The position numbers and the translations under genes were made by a program. Positions 27,873-36,981 of a DNA stretch of 64,000 nucleotides are shown here, in pieces. Each line of letters begins with the position of its first letter. Within the stretch, counting starts at the first letter, position 1. The stretch is from Opitutia bacterium (GTDB lineage: Bacteria; Verrucomicrobiota; Verrucomicrobiia; Opitutales; UBA953), in contig CANCHK010000002.1 in the NCBI GenBank assembly GCA_947377865.1, forward strand, positions 34,028-98,027, in the 5' to 3' direction. The notes beneath the pieces are model-generated. The model did not search any database. It was not told the origin of the DNA and saw nothing but the letters and a program-made list of their open reading frames with translations.

Positions 27873-28301
27873 GTAGCGGGGGGAAACCGGAGATCGGGTG
27901 ATTGGCTTGAGGTAGAGACGCGTCGGTGACGCGTCCGTCTATTCTACTGCGGTCGCGACACCGTCGCGCCCCTACCTCGATCTATTCCTTGTCAACCTGC
28001 CAACTGGTCAACGGGTCAACAGGTCAACTAACGTGCTTTTGTGGCTTCGCTGAGATGCCGTGCAAAGGTGCAAAGGTGAATTTAGGGGTAGGGGTTGGGG
28101 TAGGGGCTGGAGAACATCCCAAATGCAGGTCTCGGACCTAAGCTTCTGTTCTCTGGGCTTGTTCGCGTAGATGCGAGTGGTGATTTTGCAGGCCGACCCC
28201 TGCCCCAGCCCCTACCACAATCTTTGGAAATACATTTGCACCTTTGCACAAGCCGAAGGCGGGTTGCACTTTTGCACCTAGGTCAGCACGCAGTGCTGAC
28301 C
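27826..28301. repeat. Intergenic mosaic D (R1-R6-paired hairpins-R3'-R10-R10'-R9)
   Basis: No gene is visible. R1 is followed by R6 (27879-27907). A GGTAGAG...CCCTACC unit (27911-27976) holds hairpin GACGCGTC-GGT-GACGCGTC and a second hairpin with core CGCGAC-ACC-GTCGCG. Inverted R5/R3 lies at 27987-28029. R10 with G-rich repeats (GGGGTAGGGGTTGGGG) lies at 28061-28110, its inverted partner at 28196-28277, and hairpin R9 GGTCAGCAC-GCA-GTGCTGACC at 28281-28301. About 85 bp (28111-28195) are unassigned. R9 abuts the heparinase stop codon. Confidence 0.75.
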
Positions 28302-30236
28302 CTACCAGTCCAAAGGGTGCTCTTCTCCATCGGCGAAAAAGCTGCGGGCTTCGAGACGGAGTGAACAGCCGAGCGCGGTGACGAAAGTGATGTCGGAGCC
28401 TGTGGCGGTGATGCGCCGGCACCACGACGGTTCCTTAGATCCATAATGGGTCGAGTGCCACCCTTCCCCGCCATCGGGCAGCGCAGTGACAGTTTCCTCC
28501 GTCGAAGGCGCGGAACAGGCGATGGTCAACTGCTCGAGCCCTTCGCGCGTGCGACCATGCCAGCGTAGTGTGCAACGTCCGGACTGGCCTACGAGTCCGA
28601 TAAGGCGATCGACAATGACGAAGCCGTTCGCGAGCCGCAGGACCCGGCGCGTCGCCTTGAAGCCGGGAAACCCGAGGTGCGAAGCCCGCGCGCCATCGAA
28701 CTGAGGATGCACATCGCAGGTAGTCCAGGGGAGCCAGAGGAAGCGACCGGCGCGCCGCATGGTGTCGGCGTCGCCGACGGTGACGAGATTATGGAAACGA
28801 GAACCGGCGAACCCATCCCAGCCACCAGGTGCGTTATACGAATAGGTGCCGGGGTCTTCGGCGACCCACTCCCCATCCCAACGAAGCGAGACGTGTAACT
28901 GGTCCGCGTGCGAAGGACGCGTACAGAAACGGGTCGGCGCCCGGAAGAAGAGCGATCCGCGGGAATGTCGGAATCCGAAAATGCCGGCCGTCGGAAAAGT
29001 GGCCGCCGCTTGGACCGAAGGTGCGGCACTCGCGGCAACGGGACCGAGCAGCAATAACGCTGTTTCGTCCCAAGGGCCAGAGGAGAGGCGTTCGCCTTTG
29101 AACAGCGCGAGGGCCGCACCGATCGCGGGTCGGAAATCTTCGTAGCCACAGCCGCTCAGGGGAAAGAGATGCGCGCCATCATCGGCCCCATAGCGCGGGA
29201 CGGTGCCATCCTCCTCGAGCAGCGTGGCCAAGAAATCCGTCGCGGCGATGGCCTGGGCACGGACCGCTTCGGGCAAGGTGTCGTGGACGGAGCGCTCGAC
29301 AAGCTCCGACCAAGTCAGCAGCTGCAGCAAGAGGCGATGGTAGTTCGAAGAGTGCTGGCTGAAGCCGCCATCCGGGCCGATGAGCTCGGCGCACTGCTTG
29401 GCGAGCGCGGCCATGCCCGTCTGATACCATTCGGAAGATCCCGCCAAGTCGGGCCAGAACGTCGCGATCGTCTGCAGGCCGATCGCCTCCGAAATGCCGT
29501 GGTTGTTCTGCTGGGAGAGCGCGTAATCGAGATGGAAACGGATGCGGCGACCGGTGACATCAGCCAGCCGGGCGACAAGCGTCAGCCGGTCGTCGGTTGT
29601 GGCCGGATGATCGCGGAAGGCCTGCGCCGCGAACGTGACCGCGATCAGCCGCAAGGCAGCTTCCTGGCCGCACATCCAATTGGGACCACGGTTGGGCGGA
29701 TTGCGCGCCATCCAATCCTCGAGCGTCGCCCAAAACAGCTCGACGTGGCGATTATTCCCGTCGCGCAGCCAGGCGCGGACAAGGGAGTAGGCCCAAGCGA
29801 AACGGGAAAGCTCCCATACGCCCTTGATGTCATCGGATCCTGCGTCGCGCTGACGTGACCAATGCGCGAAGGGGTCCGTCGAACGTCCGGTGAGGACGCT
29901 ACGCGTCCAACGGTCCGGGCGGCCCACTTCGACGAGCTGATGGGAGAACACCCGGGCGTAGCCGCGGGCGAACGCATCAGCTTCGGCCACCGGCGAGGCG
30001 CCGGATTCAACGGACCAAGCTTCGAGCTGCGGGGCGAGATACGCTCGATCGAGCTTGGCGATCGGCAGACGCGGCGAATCGGCGCGCCAAGCGACGGGAT
30101 CGAAACCGTCCGCGAAATCTTTCCAAGGCCGGACCGGCGTCCGCCATTCCCAGATTCCGGCCTTACGCTCGCACGCCCAACGTACGCGCCGGGCAAGCCA
30201 GGTCGGGCCGAGGTGATGAAGGAGAGGAAGGAGCAC
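28302..30236 (-). CDS. Heparinase II/III-family polysaccharide lyase-like protein
   Basis: A protein of about 644 residues. The N-terminal alpha/alpha-toroid includes GIWEWRTP, NPPNRGPNWMCGQEAALR and QQNNHGISEAIGL. The C-terminal beta-sheet domain has FRAPTRFCTRPSHADQLHV, which matches the family His region. Members in biosynthetic loci are thought to trim or edit uronate-containing polymer, fitting the neighbouring wecBC (ManNAcA). The long open frame starts at 30347 in repeat sequence; GTG 30236 is preferred because it is where family similarity begins. The TAG stop lies in the constant CTACC arm of repeat R9. Confidence 0.85.
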   Translation of the reverse strand: MLLPLLHHLGPTWLARRVRWACERKAGIWEWRTPVRPWKDFADGFDPVAWRADSPRLPIAKLDRAYLAPQLEAWSVESGASPVAEADAFARGYARVFSHQLVEVGRPDRWTRSVLTGRSTDPFAHWSRQRDAGSDDIKGVWELSRFAWAYSLVRAWLRDGNNRHVELFWATLEDWMARNPPNRGPNWMCGQEAALRLIAVTFAAQAFRDHPATTDDRLTLVARLADVTGRRIRFHLDYALSQQNNHGISEAIGLQTIATFWPDLAGSSEWYQTGMAALAKQCAELIGPDGGFSQHSSNYHRLLLQLLTWSELVERSVHDTLPEAVRAQAIAATDFLATLLEEDGTVPRYGADDGAHLFPLSGCGYEDFRPAIGAALALFKGERLSSGPWDETALLLLGPVAASAAPSVQAAATFPTAGIFGFRHSRGSLFFRAPTRFCTRPSHADQLHVSLRWDGEWVAEDPGTYSYNAPGGWDGFAGSRFHNLVTVGDADTMRRAGRFLWLPWTTCDVHPQFDGARASHLGFPGFKATRRVLRLANGFVIVDRLIGLVGQSGRCTLRWHGRTREGLEQLTIACSAPSTEETVTALPDGGEGWHSTHYGSKEPSWCRRITATGSDITFVTALGCSLRLEARSFFADGEEHPLDW

Positions 30237-30756
30237 TGGACGAGGGCCGGAGGGCTGCAGTTGAGACAGACTAGAGACTCGGAGGCCCTGAGCCGAAGAA
30301 GAGTTGATCAGTTGAACGGTTGGCCAGTTGGCCGGAGGTAGCCGCAATAACTCGAAGGGAACCGGAGGCCGGATGATTGGCTGGGGGCAAGGTAGGGCGG
30401 GCTCTCCGAGCCCGCCGTTCGGACGGTTCAGAGAACCGTCCCTACCTCGATGCAGCTAGGTCAGCACGCAGTGCTGACCCTACCCATTATAGCCGCGGGA
30501 ACCCGGAGCCGGCTGCCGAAGGCTGAACGGCTGACACCCGAAGGGCTGATGCCCCGGTGGCCGTCACCTGTCACCCGAAAAAATTATGCCCGAAGCTAAC
30601 TTTCCGGGCTCCCCTTGAGCGTAACGGATGCGATGTCATCGCATCCCTACCCGTTGCATTCCTTGCCAACGTGTCAACGAGTCAACCTGTCAACTAACGT
30701 GCATTCCTCTGGTCAACTGAGCCTCTGGGCCTCCGAGCCTCTGGGCCTCCGAGCCT
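30237..30756. repeat. Intergenic mosaic E (R2-R3-R6-R7-R9-R8-R6'-R4-R3'-R2')
   Basis: No gene is visible. The order is R2 (30268-30295), R3 (30302-30337), R6 (30349-30386), R7 (30391-30446), R9 (30459-30479), R8 (30489-30577), R6 inverted (30601-30620), R4 (30626-30646), R3 inverted (30654-30699) and R2 inverted with its last unit doubled (30705-30757). It is the clearest example of nested inverted repeats: R2, then R3, then R6, around a hairpin-rich centre. Confidence 0.82.
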
Positions 30757-31980
30757 CTATCGTCCGACCATTCCCCGCGTATCAATGAGTTTCTTCCCGG
30801 CGAGCTGGGCCAAAGTAAGTCCGGCGAAAGCACGATGATCGACGAGAAGCACAATCACGGAAGCGCGGGCAAGCGCTTCAGCTAGCGAGACGAGTTCCGC
30901 CCTGCCCTGTAGCGCCTTCGGCAAGGTAGTCACGTGCGGCTCGACCGTCAGCACCTTCAGGCCAGCATGGGCGAGATGCGCGGCGATCTCGACGGCGGGA
31001 GATTCACGCAGATCATCAACGTTGGCCTTAAAGGCCAGCCCGAGGCAGGCGACGATGGCATCCTTACCGGCGGCAGCGCGGACTTGAGCGACGACGTGGT
31101 GGGGCTTCGAGTCATTGACCTCGCGCGCGGTGCGCAGGAGGCGCGCTTCGGAGGGAGCAGCGTCGACGATAAACCAAGGGTCGACCGCGATGCAATGTCC
31201 GCCTACGCCGGGACCAGGCTGAAGGATCTTCACGCGCGGATGGCGGTTCGCGAGGCGGATAAGCTCCCAGACATCGATGCCGAGCTTGTCGCAGATGAGG
31301 GAAAGCTCATTGGCGAAGGCGATGTTGACGTCGCGATAGGCGTTTTCGGTCAACTTCGCCAACTCAGCCGTACGTGCATCGGTGAGGAAGATTTGGGCTG
31401 AACAGAAAGTGGCGTAGAGGTCGCGGGCTTTTTCCGAAGCTGCCGGAGTGAGCCCACCGCAGATGCGATCATTAGAGACAAGTTCCTTCAGCATCTGGCC
31501 AGGTAGGATGCGCTCGGGGCAGTGTGCGTAGAGCAGGCCGTCGGCCTCGCGGCCGAGCTTCGTCATTTCCGATTCCAACCAGTCTTTTACCTTTTCCGTC
31601 GTGCCGACCGGCGAGGTTGACTCGAGGATAATAAGATTGCCGGCGGAGACGACAGGAGCGAGCGAACGCGTGGCAGCTTCGACGAACGAAAGATCCGGGA
31701 TGCGAGCTCCGTCTGGGGCGACGATGAAAGGGGTCGGGACGGCGAGGATGAAGACATCGGCCGGCGCGGGCTTGGTAGACGCCTTGAGATTGCCCGACTG
31801 CACCGCTGCACGCACCAGCACGTCGAGGTCAGGCTCTTGGATATGGATCCGGCCGCCGTTGATTGTGTCAACGACGGTCGTGGAGACATCGACGCCGATG
31901 ACGCGCCTTCCCTTCGTCGCGAAGATGGAAGCGGTCGGGAGGCCGATGTAGCCGAGGCCAAGGACGCAGAGGGAGGACAT
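30757..31980 (-). CDS. wecC: UDP-N-acetyl-D-mannosamine dehydrogenase
   Basis: This 407-residue UDP-sugar dehydrogenase oxidises C6 of UDP-ManNAc to UDP-ManNAcA with NAD. GLGYIGLP is at 8-15, Lys209 lies in AELAKLTENAYRD, and the catalytic Cys263 is in PGPGVGGHCIAVDPWF. ATG 31980 follows R1; the eight upstream codons in the open frame belong to the repeat. Its TAG stop overlaps the inverted R2 repeat (AGCCTCTA on the plus strand), so the repeat fixes the C-terminus. It pairs functionally with wecB. Confidence 0.95.
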   Translation of the reverse strand: MSSLCVLGLGYIGLPTASIFATKGRRVIGVDVSTTVVDTINGGRIHIQEPDLDVLVRAAVQSGNLKASTKPAPADVFILAVPTPFIVAPDGARIPDLSFVEAATRSLAPVVSAGNLIILESTSPVGTTEKVKDWLESEMTKLGREADGLLYAHCPERILPGQMLKELVSNDRICGGLTPAASEKARDLYATFCSAQIFLTDARTAELAKLTENAYRDVNIAFANELSLICDKLGIDVWELIRLANRHPRVKILQPGPGVGGHCIAVDPWFIVDAAPSEARLLRTAREVNDSKPHHVVAQVRAAAGKDAIVACLGLAFKANVDDLRESPAVEIAAHLAHAGLKVLTVEPHVTTLPKALQGRAELVSLAEALARASVIVLLVDHRAFAGLTLAQLAGKKLIDTRGMVGR

Positions 31981-32025
31981 TTTATTTAGGGGGCACGTTG
32001 GCACGCGGGCACGTGGACAAGGGGG
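31981..32025 (-). promoter_or_regulatory. R1 start-adjacent element, wecC
   Basis: This copy reads CCCCCTTGTCCACGTG, then CCCGCGTGCCAACGTG, then CCCCCTAAATAAA before the ATG. One CACGTG has become CGCGTG and the CAGCTT block is CAACGT, so it is among the more diverged copies. The position and the C-run are conserved. Confidence 0.68.
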
Positions 32026-32856
32026 TTGCGAAGTTGATTAGTTGATTGGTTGGCTAGTTGGCCGGAGGAAAAGACAGACTAGAGACAGTGCAAAGGTGCA
32101 AATCGGAGCGGAGCTCCTGTGCAAAAGTGTGACTCACGCGGTGCGTGAGAGGGACAGGGGTAGGGGTAGGAAATACTTTCGGGTCTCGGGTCTCGGGTCT
32201 CGGCAATCGGGAGCCGGGTTCAGGTGTTCAGGTTCGGGTACAGGTTCGGGATCTGAATTTTGCCCCGCACCCGCACCTGTACCTGATAACCCGTACCTGA
32301 GACCTGAGAGCCGAGACCTGGGACCCGAGAATGCTTCCCGTAATCTAAATGAAATTGGCCGAAGGTAACTTTCCGGTTTCCGGTCTCCCCTTGAGCGTAA
32401 CGGATGCGATGTCATCGCATCCCTACCCGTTGCATTCCTTGTCAACTGGTCAACGGATCAACTAGCGGTGCCTCTGTGGCTTTGTTAAGAGGCAGTAATT
32501 AACTCAAAGGGAAACCGGAGACCGGATAATTGGCTGGGGTGTCTTGAGGTAGGGCGGGCTCTCCGAGCCCGCCGTTCGGACGGTTCGGAGAACCGTCCCT
32601 ACCTCGATGCAGCTAGTTCAGCACGCAGTGCTGACCCTACCCATTACAACCGCGGGAGCCTGGAGCCGGCTGCCGAAGGCCGAACGGCTGACACCCGAGA
32701 GGCCGATGCCCCGGTGGCCGTCACCTGTCACCCTAAAGAATAATGTCCGAAGCTAACTTTCCGGTTTCCCCTTGAGCGTAACGGATGCGATGTCATCGCA
32801 TTCCTACCCGTTGCATCCCTTGTCAACTGGTCAACGGGTCAACTCTTCGCGGGCCT
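31981..32856. repeat. Intergenic mosaic F, longest gap, compound
   Basis: No gene is visible in 876 bp. The first half has R1, R3 (32032-32066), R10 (32088-32165), the long imperfect palindrome R11 (32179-32332), R6 inverted (32372-32396), R4 (32402-32422) and R3 inverted (32432-32464). The second half has R6 (32501-32537), R7 (32548-32603), R9 (32616-32636), R8 (32647-32732), R6 inverted (32757-32775), R4 (32783-32803) and R3 inverted (32809-32844). It looks like two complete gap modules fused, perhaps marking a lost gene. Confidence 0.8.
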
Positions 32857-32866
32857 TTAGGCCCGC
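32848..32866. terminator. Hairpin spanning the bi-domain oxidoreductase stop codon
   Basis: The stem GCGGGCC-TTTA-GGCCCGC has seven pairs and places the TAA stop in the loop when read on the minus strand. It lacks a following T-run, so classic intrinsic termination is uncertain. It could instead protect the 3' end or slow ribosome release. It is not part of the repeat families. Confidence 0.4.
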
Positions 32867-34881
32867 ACCATCCCCTGCATCCGAATACTCCACCGCGACA
32901 CTTCTTCGATCTCATCAAGGGAGACAGGGGCGGGGCCAGCAGTGCGGGCAGCAGAAAGGAAAGCAGCGAGGGCGGCGGCGTGGCCTTTGCCGCGGGCAGG
33001 ACCACCGAGCCAAGCCGGCCAAGCCGAAGCGCCGGGCAAGTTGACCGAGCGAAGCGATTTCCAGTTATCGATCTCGGCGGACCAGCCTTCGCCTGCGACT
33101 GTAATGCGCTCCTTGGGCAGATACGCCGGAAGGTCGGTGCGATAATGAAGCATCGCGATATCGCCGTTAGCGAAGCCAAGCTCAAAGGAACCACCATCCT
33201 GACCGTCAAGGTCGCGCGCTTTCGCGACGGCAGAAACGATCGGGGAGCCGGAAAGATAGCGGAGAAGGTCGATGAAATGACAGGCTTCGCCGACGATGCG
33301 TCCCCCGCCCTGCAGCGAATCGAGCGCCCAATGGTCGGAGGGCAAACGGCCCGCATTGATATCGACGGTGAAACGGCGCGGGCCGGACTTCGCGACCAAA
33401 GCAGCCCGTAGACGAACGGCTAGCGGCGCAAATCGACGATTAAAGCCGACGGCGAGGAGAGGCGAAGTCGAGCGCGCGACCGCCATCGTGGCAGCGAGGT
33501 CGGCCTCCGTGAGCGCAAGCGGCTTTTCGACCCAGGTATGTTTGCCAGCGCGAAGCGCGGCGCGGGCAAGTTCGCCGTGCTGGTCGTGACGCGTCGCGAC
33601 GAACACCGAGGTGACTCCCGGGTGGTCGAGTAGCACGGCGGGGTCGGTGGTCGCAGTTGCGACAGTTCCGCAGAGGAGCTTGGCGGAAAGCCCGTTGGCC
33701 GAGGCAAAGATTGAGGGGGCGGCGCCGAGGGAATGGAGCGCCGGGACGAGGAAGCGGCTGCCAAAGTTGCCACAGCCTATCATCCCAATTCCGCCAGCGG
33801 TCCGGCCATCTTGGCCTTTGCCAAGAAGCGTGCGGAGAAGCGCCTCGTTGGGAACAGAGTATTCGATGAGGTGTCCGTAAGAACCAGGACGGCGGAGGTC
33901 GTCGTAAATCGCTGTGGCCTCGGCCAAGGAATGGCTCGACGTCAACAGCGACGCCACGTCCAGCGCGCCTGACTCCATCAACGCAAGGACTTCGTTGAAA
34001 TTGGCGCGCGCTGATGATGGATCGGACGGGTCGGCGGAGCCGTAGGAACGTGAGACCTGGAAGGAAACTTCGTTTTGATAGAAATCGGCTCGATTCAGCC
34101 GAAGCCCTATCACGCCCACGAGCACCACGCGCCCACGATGTCGACAGAGGCGTGCAGCCAAATTGACCGGCTCATTGGAAGCAGTGCTGGCCGTGATGAG
34201 CACGCCCGCTACTCCCGCGGGGAGTGGCGGAGAGGACGGAGACCAAATCGTTGCGCCGGCCTTTTCCGCGTCCGTGCATTTAGCAAAGTCCGGATCGACG
34301 CCGACGACCTTAACGCCACGGGCGCGCAACAGTCGGACGGCCAGCTGGCCGATAAGTCCGAGGCCCATGACGACCACCGTTTCGCCAGCGCGCGCCTCAA
34401 TGGGACGGAGTCCCTGAAGGGCGATGGCTGCAAGCGGCGCGAAGGTCGCGTGCTCATCGGAGACGCCAGCCGGGATGCGGGCGGCAAAGGCCGGATCGGC
34501 CGCGACTACTTCAGCGTGCGGAGAATTGGAGACGACACGGTCGCCGGCGGCGAAACCGGAGACCGAACCAGGATCGAGCACCGTACCCACATGACAATAG
34601 CCCAACGGAATTGGCTGCGCGAGCTTGCTGCGCACCGAGGCGACCGTAGCAAACAGGCCATCCGAACGCACCTTACCCAACACGGCGCGTAATTTTTCCG
34701 GTTGCTGGCGAGCTTTGCTGAGCCAGCTCGCACGACCGAATTCGACCAACATCCGTTCCGTGCCGAGCGAGACCAGCGAACGCGTGGCGCGCACCAGTAA
34801 CCGGCCACGGCGCGGACCCGGGGCGGGCACCTCGATGAGCTCGGTTCGGCCTGAGCCGAGATGTTGGACGACTTGGCGCAA
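32857..34881 (-). CDS. Bi-domain oxidoreductase: Zn-dependent dehydrogenase plus Gfo/Idh/MocA
   Basis: A 674-residue fusion. Residues 1 to about 350 form an MDR alcohol-dehydrogenase-like domain (SLGTERMLVEFG, then GLGLIGQLAVRLL). Residues from about 365 form a Gfo/Idh/MocA domain with IGMIGCGNFGSRFLVPAL and the EKP motif in WVEKPLAL. This architecture recurs with heparinase II/III-like genes in exopolysaccharide loci; it probably epimerises or oxidises a sugar, but no reaction is firmly established to my knowledge. The start is TTG 34881, where the family opening RQVVQHLGSGRTELIEV begins. Confidence 0.88.
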   Translation of the reverse strand: MRQVVQHLGSGRTELIEVPAPGPRRGRLLVRATRSLVSLGTERMLVEFGRASWLSKARQQPEKLRAVLGKVRSDGLFATVASVRSKLAQPIPLGYCHVGTVLDPGSVSGFAAGDRVVSNSPHAEVVAADPAFAARIPAGVSDEHATFAPLAAIALQGLRPIEARAGETVVVMGLGLIGQLAVRLLRARGVKVVGVDPDFAKCTDAEKAGATIWSPSSPPLPAGVAGVLITASTASNEPVNLAARLCRHRGRVVLVGVIGLRLNRADFYQNEVSFQVSRSYGSADPSDPSSARANFNEVLALMESGALDVASLLTSSHSLAEATAIYDDLRRPGSYGHLIEYSVPNEALLRTLLGKGQDGRTAGGIGMIGCGNFGSRFLVPALHSLGAAPSIFASANGLSAKLLCGTVATATTDPAVLLDHPGVTSVFVATRHDQHGELARAALRAGKHTWVEKPLALTEADLAATMAVARSTSPLLAVGFNRRFAPLAVRLRAALVAKSGPRRFTVDINAGRLPSDHWALDSLQGGGRIVGEACHFIDLLRYLSGSPIVSAVAKARDLDGQDGGSFELGFANGDIAMLHYRTDLPAYLPKERITVAGEGWSAEIDNWKSLRSVNLPGASAWPAWLGGPARGKGHAAALAAFLSAARTAGPAPVSLDEIEEVSRWSIRMQGMVRA

Positions 34882-34892
34882 GGTCTGAAAGC

Positions 34893-36557
34893 TTAACGAT
34901 CCATCTCCGCCGATGATTGTTCGGTCAGGCAGATCATTGCGGCGGCGATGAATACGGCCGTGAACATCAGCGGCGTGAACCAGAAGAGAAGGTCGATGGT
35001 CGCATGCGCCGCGAGAATCAGCAGCACGAGCGCTAGCGGCACCGTCTCGGGGTGTCCTTCATGAAAGGCCCGGATAAGGCGACGACTCAGCCACATGAGC
35101 AGGGCTAAGACCGGGAGCATTCCGATGACACCCCAGGTCGCCAGCATCTCGAGCCAATCGTTGTGGGCATAGGAGGCGCGGAAGAAAAGGTGGCCGTCCC
35201 GTAGATACTCTTTCTGTTGAGCCTGATAGGGCGGCGAAATCCAGCGGTAAGATCCAGCCCCATACCCAATCCACGCGCGCCCATCCCAGCCCGCATCGGA
35301 AATCATCGTCAAGGTTGCCCGTCGCAGCGGCGCGCGATCGTCGGTCCCAGCCCGCTGATAGGAATCGGCCTTACCCTTGAATCGTTCGAATAAAGGTTGG
35401 AGATCCGTGGCAGCTAGGATGGCCACGGCGACGAAGACCATGGCTCCAGCGGTCGTCAGCAAAATCTTCTTTCGATTTCCGCGCGAATCCGGGAAGCCGA
35501 AGAAATAGGCGAGGGGCATCGACAACAGGACCAAGGCCAGCACCGCAGCCGCACCGCCCGTGCTGCCAGTCAAGGCCGCCAGCAGGGCGAGCACGAACGC
35601 CACGAACGCACTTGCAAGGTAGGGGCCGCCTTTCATCGAGGTGCCTCTTGCTCGGCGAATATGCCAAAAGGTGAGAGCGAGCGCGAGCGACGCCTGCAGG
35701 TAAAGGTAGACCGAAGCGTGATTGCGATTGATGAATGGACCGAAGCAGGTGGTGTCGGGAGGAATCGGGAGGCCGAGGATGCTCGTGAACGCACGCTGGT
35801 TCAGAAGTCCAAAGATGCCCAACGCGACCGCGGCGAGGATCGAGATCCAAGCCAAGATAACATAGGATCGGCGATGCCTAAGCCCTGTGCGCAGGGCGCA
35901 GAACAACATCCACGGCGCGGCGATGATCATCATCAGCCGCCAGGCGTTCATCGGGGGCTGTGACGTTTCAGCCGAGGAGAAAGGGGCCTTCAGGCCAGAG
36001 GGCAGCCAATGCAGATAGGGCAGCGGACGAACATCGAACTTGCCGACGTCGATGCCTGGCATGCCCTGCTTGGCCCAGAATACTTCGCGATCTACGACCA
36101 CGCCCCAGGCATTGAGATCCTGGATAACGAAATAGGCGAATAAGGCGATCCCAGCCCAGAAGGGCACCGAACATAGTAGCTCGCGTCGTGCTTCGGCGGC
36201 AGGACGGGAATTCAGGTCTCGTGAAAGAAGGAAGTAGGCGATCGATGACCCCACGAGGGCGCAAAACGGGAAGCAGACGTAGTCCAGCCAGCGATAGCTC
36301 AGGAGCTCGTACCCCTCGAAGCCGGCGGCAAATAAGGCGACCAGCAAGCCGACGAACCATAAGCCCATCGCCTTGCGCTGTGTCCTAGCCTCAGCGACGA
36401 CCGCGAGGAGAGCGGCGGCGGCGAAACCAAGCGCAGCACAGACCGTCCAGAGCACGACGCCTGCCCAGCCCCATGGCGCGACGACGAGGATGATGCCGGC
36501 CAAGATCATCACGGTTAGCTCACGGGAAGTATGAGAATGATGAGGAAGCGAAGACAT
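34893..36557 (-). CDS. O-antigen ligase family protein (second copy)
   Basis: A 554-residue polytopic membrane protein. CFGPFINRNHASVYLYLQ is the Wzy_C signature (NRNH), YGAGSYRWISPPYQ follows, and AHNDWLEMLATWGVIG carries the conserved HNDW. The longer open frame adds 29 codons from the R10 gap. ATG 36557 is preferred, giving a short cytoplasmic lead before the first helix. It differs from the protein at 18974-20362, so one may be the polymerase and the other the ligase. It is 11 bp from the bi-domain oxidoreductase. Confidence 0.87.
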   Translation of the reverse strand: MSSLPHHSHTSRELTVMILAGIILVVAPWGWAGVVLWTVCAALGFAAAALLAVVAEARTQRKAMGLWFVGLLVALFAAGFEGYELLSYRWLDYVCFPFCALVGSSIAYFLLSRDLNSRPAAEARRELLCSVPFWAGIALFAYFVIQDLNAWGVVVDREVFWAKQGMPGIDVGKFDVRPLPYLHWLPSGLKAPFSSAETSQPPMNAWRLMMIIAAPWMLFCALRTGLRHRRSYVILAWISILAAVALGIFGLLNQRAFTSILGLPIPPDTTCFGPFINRNHASVYLYLQASLALALTFWHIRRARGTSMKGGPYLASAFVAFVLALLAALTGSTGGAAAVLALVLLSMPLAYFFGFPDSRGNRKKILLTTAGAMVFVAVAILAATDLQPLFERFKGKADSYQRAGTDDRAPLRRATLTMISDAGWDGRAWIGYGAGSYRWISPPYQAQQKEYLRDGHLFFRASYAHNDWLEMLATWGVIGMLPVLALLMWLSRRLIRAFHEGHPETVPLALVLLILAAHATIDLLFWFTPLMFTAVFIAAAMICLTEQSSAEMDR

Positions 36558-36981
36558 AGAAGATAATGAACGAGAGGCTAAATCGACCAGAGGCTCAGAG
36601 GGAGGCAGGGCAAAGGTGCAAATCGGAGCAGAGCTCCTGTGCAAAAGTGTGACTCACGCGGTGCGTGAGAGGGGCAGGGACAGGGGTTGGGGTAGGAAAT
36701 ATTTTCAGGTCTTGGGTCTCGGCCGACGGGAGCCAGGTTCAGGCGTTCAGGTTCGGGTTCAGATTCGGGATTTGAATTTTACCCCGCACCCGCACCTGTA
36801 CCTGATAACCCGTACCAGAGACCTGAGGGCCGAGACCAGTGACCCGAAAATGTCTCCCACTTTTGCACCTTTGCACAGGCCGCAGGCCGATGTTCACTTT
36901 TGCACTTAGGACAGCACGTGGTGCTGTCCCTGCCTGTAGCATTTTTTGGCCCTTAGAGCCTCTGGCCCTCCGGTCCTCCAA
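36558..36981. repeat. Intergenic mosaic G (R2-R10-R11-R10'-R9-R2')
   Basis: No gene is visible. The order is R2 (36572-36600), R10 (36609-36698) with hairpins GGAGC-AGA-GCTCC and CTCACGC-GGT-GCGTGAG, R11 (36705-36850), R10 inverted (36857-36906) with hairpin GGCC-GCA-GGCC, R9 variant GGACAGCAC-GTG-GTGCTGTCC (36909-36929) and R2 inverted (36948-36979). There is no R1 before the ligase start. R2 and R10 both occur as inverted pairs. Confidence 0.77.

Noticed and set aside
28302..30347. ATG 30347 as start of the heparinase-like gene
   Set aside because: The first 37 codons are R3/R2 repeat sequence; similarity to the family begins at GTG 30236.
32134..32445. Open frames over repeats R10-R11 in gap F and similar gaps (also 36616-36909, 38059-38328)
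   Set aside because: They translate repeat words only (runs of Pro-Glu or Gly-Ser), have no ribosome-binding site, and recur wherever R11 occurs, so they follow from sequence composition.
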